36,791 nucleotides of DNA, taken from NCBI GenBank assembly GCA_946546925.1, contig CAMNOS010000012.1, positions 1 to 36,791 of the forward strand, in the 5' to 3' direction. The stretch is from an uncultured Butyrivibrio sp. (GTDB lineage Bacteria > Bacillota > Clostridia > Lachnospirales > Lachnospiraceae). The translations under genes and the position numbers were made by a program. This document shows positions 32,610-36,791 of this stretch, in pieces (position 1 is the first letter of the stretch; each line of letters opens with the position of its first letter). Under the pieces are notes generated by a model. It saw nothing but the letters and a program-made list of their open reading frames with translations, made no database searches and was not told where the DNA came from.

Positions 32610-33455
32610 TTACTGAAGCAAACTCTCCGTACCTATCTTCTTGAATGTATTAAAAAGAAGTCTAAACCAGGAATTGCCGCCCAGGAAAAATCTTGAAGCA
32701 ATTATGCTCAGGGCAAATATTCCCAGGATCAGGCTTATCCAGAACAGGACACCTATTATGGTGTCTGCATTTCTCTTTATCCAGAGCTTTATTAAAAACC
32801 ATGGCGTTATCTTCTTTTTGGAAACTGCCGCAATGGTTATATCCCTGTAGAGATCGGTAAACCTGTGGTAACTTCCGTTGGCCACCTTCTTCTCAAGCAA
32901 GTAAAAACTCGTAGCTTTCTGCCCCGACTTTGGCTGCAGCAGCAAAAGGAGTGTCCTGGCACATACATCCGTGCACTCCTTCTCACCTATAGCCGGATCC
33001 ATATTGGCAAGGTCCATTTCGTACCCCAAATAGACCGAACCGTCACTGGATAAGTTCAGCATTCCGCCAGTAAGTAAAAGATATAAAATTGGATATGGGA
33101 GATCTGACGTAATACAGGCCAGAATCGTGCTGATACAGATATCTTCGCACTGAGCCAGTGTCAATGACTCCCCCTCATAGAAGTCAAATAACGGTCTCTC
33201 CTTGTGGTAAGGAAAAACAAGCACATGCTTGTCCCCAACAGCAAAATCGTCAATAAGTACCTGCTCACCTGTCCTTCCCGAGAACTTGAAGAGCTCAAGG
33301 ACCTTTCTGACGGTGTCATGCTGGTGTATCACCACAGTGGTATACAGGATACCCCCGGAAGAAGCCAGGTCTCTGCATATGTAGCAGTCATTGACTTCTC
33401 CCCTACTCTTTGTGGCAACCGGTAAGAGCCGCATTTTGCCTGATTCATAGATCAT
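32610..33455 (-). CDS. Membrane protein with degenerate kinase-like domain
   Basis: The ATG at 33455 is chosen over an upstream TTG because AGGAG lies five bases before it. The product is 281 residues. The N-terminal 210 residues look weakly like a protein kinase fold: a beta-rich N-lobe-like part, VLVFPYHKERPLFDFYEGES (hinge-like), a helical C-lobe-like region, and LNLSSDGSVYLGYEMDL at about 133-149, placed where NxxLD...DFG would stand in kinases but without the catalytic Asp pattern. One or two hydrophobic segments follow at about 233-257 and a short C-terminal tail. It is therefore a candidate pseudokinase anchored by its C-terminus. The fold call is tentative; the membrane topology is firmer. 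Its start overlaps nothing and lies 11 bases after the first gene's stop. Confidence 0.7.
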   Translation of the reverse strand: MIYESGKMRLLPVATKSRGEVNDCYICRDLASSGGILYTTVVIHQHDTVRKVLELFKFSGRTGEQVLIDDFAVGDKHVLVFPYHKERPLFDFYEGESLTLAQCEDICISTILACITSDLPYPILYLLLTGGMLNLSSDGSVYLGYEMDLANMDPAIGEKECTDVCARTLLLLLQPKSGQKATSFYLLEKKVANGSYHRFTDLYRDITIAAVSKKKITPWFLIKLWIKRNADTIIGVLFWISLILGIFALSIIASRFFLGGNSWFRLLFNTFKKIGTESLLQ

Positions 33456-33466
33456 GTGGGCTCCTC

Positions 33467-35320
33467 TCAAAGATTGATATCCGGGATCTTAACTATAGGC
33501 TCGCTCTCCTGCTCTTTAATGCTTCCGGCATCGTCCTCTGTGGCAGTGGACTTGACAATAGCATATGCATATGTGCATACCATAGGCATATCCGAACAGT
33601 AAATGCGCACTTCATATACACCCTCTTTGGCAGGTGCGGTATAAACTCCGTCAGTGGTGACTTCACCGCTTCCGGGAGCAGTAAGTTCATAGGTTATGCT
33701 GCAGGGCTCCATATTGTTGAACTGAACCCCGAAGTAGTAGTTCTCTCTGGGCCTCATGACTACAGTAGGAGTCTTGGCTGTGATAGACTTGCCATAGTAG
33801 TCTGCTGCCTCAAGCTCTTCTCCTGAAGGGAACTTAATGGCTACCCATCTGTAGGTGAGAACAAGGAAATCCACGTCATGAAGAAGTCTGGCTGCAACAA
33901 CAAAGCTTCCCTTGTCATTGAGTACCCTGACTGCAGTCTCGGCATCAACCAGCTGCTGGCTCTGTCTTGAGAACAGCTCGGGGTTGCCATAGACGGTGCT
34001 CTTGGCGCTTGCTCCGATGGTCTGATCCTGTGAAAGGTACTCGTATCCAATGGAAACATAGACGTTACCGCTTCCAAGTCCGTGAGTTATCTCACCGGAA
34101 TACCTTATATCGCCGGCCCTTGCATCCCTTCCGAGAGGAATCTCAAGGACACCTGTCGCTACGTTCTTAAGTTCATTAGCCTTAGGTTCAACTACAGGGG
34201 TATTAACAGCTGACGGTACAGCGCCCATAGCCTTCTCAGTGATATCCGCGTCTTTTACATAGTACTCCATGTAATCTGTGCGGTTTCCTGTCTGTGAAGG
34301 AAGCTCTATGTACTGGTTCTTGCTGATCTCTCTGATATTCTCGATCACATAGGCACTGTCTGTGCGCATCAGATCAATTTCGGCCAGCTTGATCGCTGAT
34401 GCGTTGACAGCCTGTCTCATCTCCAGAGAAAGCTTTCCGGTCTCCCTTCTTATGATGGAAGCAGGGGAATCCTCAGAAAGTCTTATCCTCATGGCAAAGC
34501 TGTTCTCTGCCTGAATCGCCTTATCGTTCTCAAATGCGGCAGCCGAGCCGCTTCTCAATATGACATTGGCCTCTATTCCGGCGCCGTTCTGAACATTCAT
34601 CCAGTAATCAGCACAATATACGCCGCCTTCTGAGAGCTCAATATCATTGACTTCCATATCTATCTGCTGTGAGCCATCGGGAGCAGTAAATCCGGGGATG
34701 TCCAGAGTTCCCTTGTAGGTGAACTTCACATCCTGTCCTGTAAGCTTGTGGATCTCAAGCCTTGCCTTTACATTTCTTCCCTTGCTCACGATCGTGGGCA
34801 TCGTAATAAAGCCTTCAAAGTTAGGGCCTTTGAAAAGCGTCTCCTTCTGAAGGAACTCCGATTCCATCTCGAATCCTTCATCGAATTCTTCCTTATCCAC
34901 AAGGAATATCTCAAATCCTTCACTGATGCGGTTGTACTCGTACTCCTGGTCGGATTCCTTGTGACTTACCGCATATACGGAGTGAATGTCCTTTTCCTTG
35001 AAGCGCACACACAGGCATGCTGTGTCGGACGTAAGATCATCAAAGCCGTCGATAGCAGAGAGCTTCTTGACAAGTGATGTGTCAATAATGATCTCCCTTC
35101 CGCTTCCGTCCATGACAACGCCGCTCTCAATCAGGATTGAGAGGTCGTCCAGATTGACAACGCTGCAGCCACACACAATTCCCGCGCCATACATAAGACT
35201 GTTGATAAAGCGCAGCTTATTGATGTGATAGCTCTGCTCTGCCTGGAAATCTGCTGTTGTGAGCATCTTGCCCGGATAGTAACGATTTCTTTCAAACGGA
35301 TATACTTGATTGCTGGCCAT
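33467..35320 (-). CDS. eCIS-associated protein, first gene of the operon, with C-terminal Ig-like domain
   Basis: The product is 617 residues from an ATG with GGGGG 10 bases upstream. The first 60 residues (PFERNRYYPGKMLTTADFQA, then SYHINKLRFINSLMYGAGIV, CGCSVV) form a motif that I recall from large proteins encoded in many eCIS and phage-tail-like loci; I cannot name the family with certainty. A long beta-rich middle follows. Residues about 520-590 are Ig-like/BIG-type (PCSITYELTAPGSGEVTTDG, VYTAPAKEGVYEVRIYCS). No signal peptide or membrane segment is seen. It is the first gene of the operon and may be an attachment or tail-surface protein; this is inference. Confidence 0.78.
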   Translation of the reverse strand: MASNQVYPFERNRYYPGKMLTTADFQAEQSYHINKLRFINSLMYGAGIVCGCSVVNLDDLSILIESGVVMDGSGREIIIDTSLVKKLSAIDGFDDLTSDTACLCVRFKEKDIHSVYAVSHKESDQEYEYNRISEGFEIFLVDKEEFDEGFEMESEFLQKETLFKGPNFEGFITMPTIVSKGRNVKARLEIHKLTGQDVKFTYKGTLDIPGFTAPDGSQQIDMEVNDIELSEGGVYCADYWMNVQNGAGIEANVILRSGSAAAFENDKAIQAENSFAMRIRLSEDSPASIIRRETGKLSLEMRQAVNASAIKLAEIDLMRTDSAYVIENIREISKNQYIELPSQTGNRTDYMEYYVKDADITEKAMGAVPSAVNTPVVEPKANELKNVATGVLEIPLGRDARAGDIRYSGEITHGLGSGNVYVSIGYEYLSQDQTIGASAKSTVYGNPELFSRQSQQLVDAETAVRVLNDKGSFVVAARLLHDVDFLVLTYRWVAIKFPSGEELEAADYYGKSITAKTPTVVMRPRENYYFGVQFNNMEPCSITYELTAPGSGEVTTDGVYTAPAKEGVYEVRIYCSDMPMVCTYAYAIVKSTATEDDAGSIKEQESEPIVKIPDINL

Positions 35321-35443
35321 TTATTAGATACCCCCTAATAAGACATTGGTAATTACACTAAATATAGTAGTACCTATCATATAATACCACGATTTTTTTT
35401 CTGATTGTTTACAGTGATAAAGAGTTTCTAATTTTTTTACATT

Positions 35444-35474
35444 TTTATATGTATTTTCTGAAAAAGGTATTCAA
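35444..35474 (-). promoter_or_regulatory. Possible operon promoter in AT-rich leader
   Basis: The region 35321-35494 has no gene and is AT-rich. On the minus strand TTGAAT (35474-35469) and TATAAA (35449-35444) are 19 bases apart; the overlapping CATATA (35451-35446) gives 17. TATTAT and TATGAT boxes closer to the start codon are alternatives, without good -35 partners. A promoter is expected here because the eCIS genes start immediately downstream, but which box is used cannot be decided from sequence. Confidence 0.35.
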
Positions 35475-35494
35475 TTTACATAGCTGTCCGATCA

Positions 35495-35824
35495 TCAGTC
35501 AATTCCAAAAGCAAACCGGACCTTCTCTTCCAGTTCATAGTCAGTGAGGTTGTACGCGAAGGCATCCACGTCGTCCATGATTCCAAGATGAGCATATTTC
35601 TCCTCATCCGTACAGCTGATCACAAGGTATATCTCCTCAAAATCAGGGAATTTAAGAGTTCCCGCCTTGTAATACCTGTCTCCTTTGAGGAACACTTTTC
35701 TCTGTGAATCATCACCCTGACTTATGATCTCTGTCTCCACGGCACCCAGCTTAATAAAAGTCTCCTCAAGGAACTTAAGTTTCTTTTCAATTCTGTCGTC
35801 GCCTGAGATACTAATGTTTTCCAC
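35495..35824 (-). CDS. Protein of unknown function, 109 aa, downstream of the HAD-like gene
   Basis: I do not recognise it. The start is taken as GTG at 35824, because GGAGGAAA lies nine bases upstream; it overlaps the HAD-like gene by 14 bases. The product begins VENISISGDDRIEKKLKFLE and contains the strand-rich stretch GTLKFPDFEEIYLVISCTDE and a final helix. No membrane segment or Cys-rich motif is seen. It is translated with the HAD-like gene and likely works with it. An immunity-like or small adaptor role is conceivable but not supported by any motif. Confidence 0.75.
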   Translation of the reverse strand: MENISISGDDRIEKKLKFLEETFIKLGAVETEIISQGDDSQRKVFLKGDRYYKAGTLKFPDFEEIYLVISCTDEEKYAHLGIMDDVDAFAYNLTDYELEEKVRFAFGID

Positions 35825-36302
35825 TTGCCTGTATTTCCTCCATCTTCTTAATTCTCTCTGCCTCATTCAGGACCTTTGTGGTCCAGTCCGGGTCAGGTTC
35901 CAGAACCTGAAGCACATGAAACCCCCAGGTCCTTGCGTTTTGTATAATAGCCTCTTCGTCATCTATGTGAAGAGATATCCGGTAATGGGTCGGCATCTTC
36001 TGTGGCAGCGTATCGCTTCTGTTGCCCTGAACTTCTTTTTTATGCCTGTACCCGTTTACGATCGAATCGAATTTAATGTTGTACTGTCTGAAGAGCGCGT
36101 TTATGTACACCTCGCTTCTGAATGAGGAGGTGTACACCCAGACCTCAAAGCCTCTTCTCTGAAGCTCATTGATAAGGAACACGGTTCCTTTCCTGAGCCT
36201 TTCCGGAAACATTCTGTTCAGCGGGAACCTGAGTTCAGGCTCCACTTCATAGTTGTCGGGCGAAACAAACAGCACCTCATCCAGATCAAAAGAAACTCTC
36301 AT
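35811..36302 (-). CDS. HAD-superfamily phosphatase-like protein
   Basis: The product is 163 residues. HAD motif I is SFDLDEVLF near the N-terminus (nucleophile Asp plus acid Asp two residues later), motif II is VWVYTSSFRSEV with the Thr/Ser, and motif IV is SLHIDDEEAI. The motif III Lys may be among YRHKKEV. This is a complete small HAD hydrolase of unknown substrate. It starts after an own -10 box (TATAAT at 36344-36339) and is followed by the 109-residue gene in an overlapping frame. It is not a known eCIS component and appears to be a separate transcription unit next to the operon. Confidence 0.88.
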   Translation of the reverse strand: MRVSFDLDEVLFVSPDNYEVEPELRFPLNRMFPERLRKGTVFLINELQRRGFEVWVYTSSFRSEVYINALFRQYNIKFDSIVNGYRHKKEVQGNRSDTLPQKMPTHYRISLHIDDEEAIIQNARTWGFHVLQVLEPDPDWTTKVLNEAERIKKMEEIQASGKH

Positions 36303-36338
36303 AAGCCAACAATCTCCCCTTTTACCATAGATATAACT

Positions 36339-36367
36339 ATTATAACGCTAAAGCGTGTCCGATTGTA
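36339..36367 (-). promoter_or_regulatory. Promoter of the HAD-like gene
   Basis: On the minus strand a perfect -10 box TATAAT (36344-36339) lies 37 bases before the ATG at 36302. Seventeen bases upstream is TACAAT (36367-36362), a poor -35 match. The gap 36303-36462 contains this promoter and the terminator of the upstream peptide gene. Confidence 0.55.
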
Positions 36368-36394
36368 CAGTTTTTGGGTAGGATAGTAAGTCTT

Positions 36395-36446
36395 AAAAAA
36401 GGGGATGCCGTACGGTTTTCTGAATTGAAAACAGTACACCACCCCC
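36395..36446 (-). terminator. Rho-independent terminator of the double-glycine peptide gene
   Basis: Arms 36427-36446 and 36401-36420 form a stem of 20 positions with two mismatches and two G-U pairs around a six-base loop, followed in the minus-strand direction by six T (36400-36395). It lies 17 bases after the stop of the peptide gene. Confidence 0.85.
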
Positions 36447-36462
36447 GTCCGAAAACTTTCTG

Positions 36463-36705
36463 TCAGCCATGAAATGTATTCGTGACTCCACATACCGGAC
36501 ACATGCACTCAGATTTATTAACATCTGCATAAAAGGGATTGCCGCAGTTACAGCAGGCTATCCTCATGACGTTGCTCTTTATGCTGCCGCTCTTTGTGCT
36601 GCCTCTTGTGCCCATTCTTGCGCTGCTTCTTGCACCCGCACCGCCCGATATGCCCAAAAGCTCATCTTCGGTCATTGCCTTATTCTCTTTATTAAATATA
36701 TCCAT
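36463..36705 (-). CDS. Small double-glycine-leader-like peptide with zinc-ribbon-like cysteines
   Basis: The frame is open upstream to 36759, but the ATG at 36705 is chosen because AGGAGAG lies before it. The 80-residue product has an acidic leader ending MTEDELLGISGG (residues 11-22), as in bacteriocin/ComC-type double-glycine leaders, then a Gly/Ser/Arg/Thr-rich linker and a C-terminal part with CCNCGNPF and CMCPVCG, consistent with a zinc ribbon (CxxC...CxxC). Peptides of this build are common in Lachnospiraceae and are thought to be exported through peptidase-containing ABC transporters; none is encoded here. A strong terminator follows. It could alternatively be a small zinc-binding intracellular protein. 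Confidence 0.75.
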   Translation of the reverse strand: MDIFNKENKAMTEDELLGISGGAGARSSARMGTRGSTKSGSIKSNVMRIACCNCGNPFYADVNKSECMCPVCGVTNTFHG

Positions 36706-36722
36706 TGGTACTTCACTCTCCT

Positions 36723-36750
36723 GTCTGCATATTTTCGTCTGCATATTTTC
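36723..36750 (+). repeat. Tandem 14-bp direct repeat upstream of the peptide gene
   Basis: The unit gtctgcatattttc occurs twice without gap or mismatch (36723-36736 and 36737-36750), 18-45 bases upstream of the peptide start codon on the minus strand. Its place in the leader of that gene suggests either a recent duplication or a regulator-binding repeat. Confidence 0.7.
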
Positions 36751-36791
36751 ATACTTCATATATTTATACGACTGACTTCCCTGTTCCGGCA

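Noticed and set aside
1-35320. Prophage
   Set aside because: No capsid, portal, terminase, integrase or lysis gene; AAA+ ATPase, CIS-tube and Pvc16-like genes are instead typical of contractile injection systems.
36299-36508. 69-codon minus-strand frame between the HAD-like and the peptide gene
   Set aside because: It overlaps the peptide gene end and spans the terminator and promoter; no family and no good start site.
1-36791. tRNA, rRNA, CRISPR array or insertion sequence
   Set aside because: None was seen: no regular repeat-spacer pattern, no transposase motif and no tRNA-like cloverleaf in the few gaps.

Overview
The window reads as part of a Gram-positive genome, most likely a Clostridia/Lachnospiraceae-type Bacillota. 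The reasons are strong AGGAGG-type ribosome binding sites before almost every gene, a bacterial SH3 cell-wall-type protein, a SpoIIAA-like STAS protein, and a double-glycine/zinc-ribbon peptide gene of the kind common in Lachnospiraceae. The taxon is inference; there is no rRNA or other marker here.

Almost everything is on the minus strand. From about 35320 leftwards past position 1 lies one tightly packed run of 29 genes with gaps of 0-90 bases and several stop/start overlaps. I read it as a single operon of more than 35 kb for a phage-tail-like contractile injection system (eCIS/T6SSiv type). In transcription order it has three parts. (a) Envelope/sensor module, 35320-23990: an eCIS-associated protein with an Ig-like C-terminus, a membrane protein that looks like a degenerate kinase, a membrane pseudo-adenylate cyclase with a TPR-like tail, a membrane MORN-repeat protein, an exported TolC/OEP-like coiled-coil protein, and a 945-residue membrane-anchored protein with a long Ser-Gly linker. 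(b) Injection machine, 23978-4805: Pvc16-like terminator, an unrecognised protein, PAAR-like tip, sheath, tube, a tail-assembly-chaperone-like gene whose -1 frame continues into a small DUF6760-like gene through an A AAT TTT heptamer, a second tube protein with a C-terminal tail of about eight repeats, a 698-residue coiled-coil protein, two CIS-tube-domain proteins, a gp27/gpD-like hub, a separate gp5-like spike, gp25, two J-like baseplate proteins and a tail protein I-like protein. (c) Control and power module, 4784 to <1: STAS protein, FtsE-like ATPase without FtsX, membrane histidine-kinase-type ATPase lacking an obvious phospho-acceptor domain, SH3 membrane protein, a small protein, and the AAA+ ATPase (cut by the window edge).

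To the right of the operon is a small separate minus-strand unit (HAD-like phosphatase plus a 109-residue protein of unknown function) with its own -10 box, and then a terminated gene for a small double-glycine, zinc-ribbon-like peptide.

No tail fibre, clear toxin, holin or endolysin gene was seen. Together with the many membrane and wall-binding proteins, this suggests a machine held at the cell envelope and triggered by a signalling complex rather than one released by lysis. That is inference. The best candidates for undescribed biology are the probable programmed -1 frameshift, the repeat-tailed tube protein, and the membrane module built from pseudo-enzymes.
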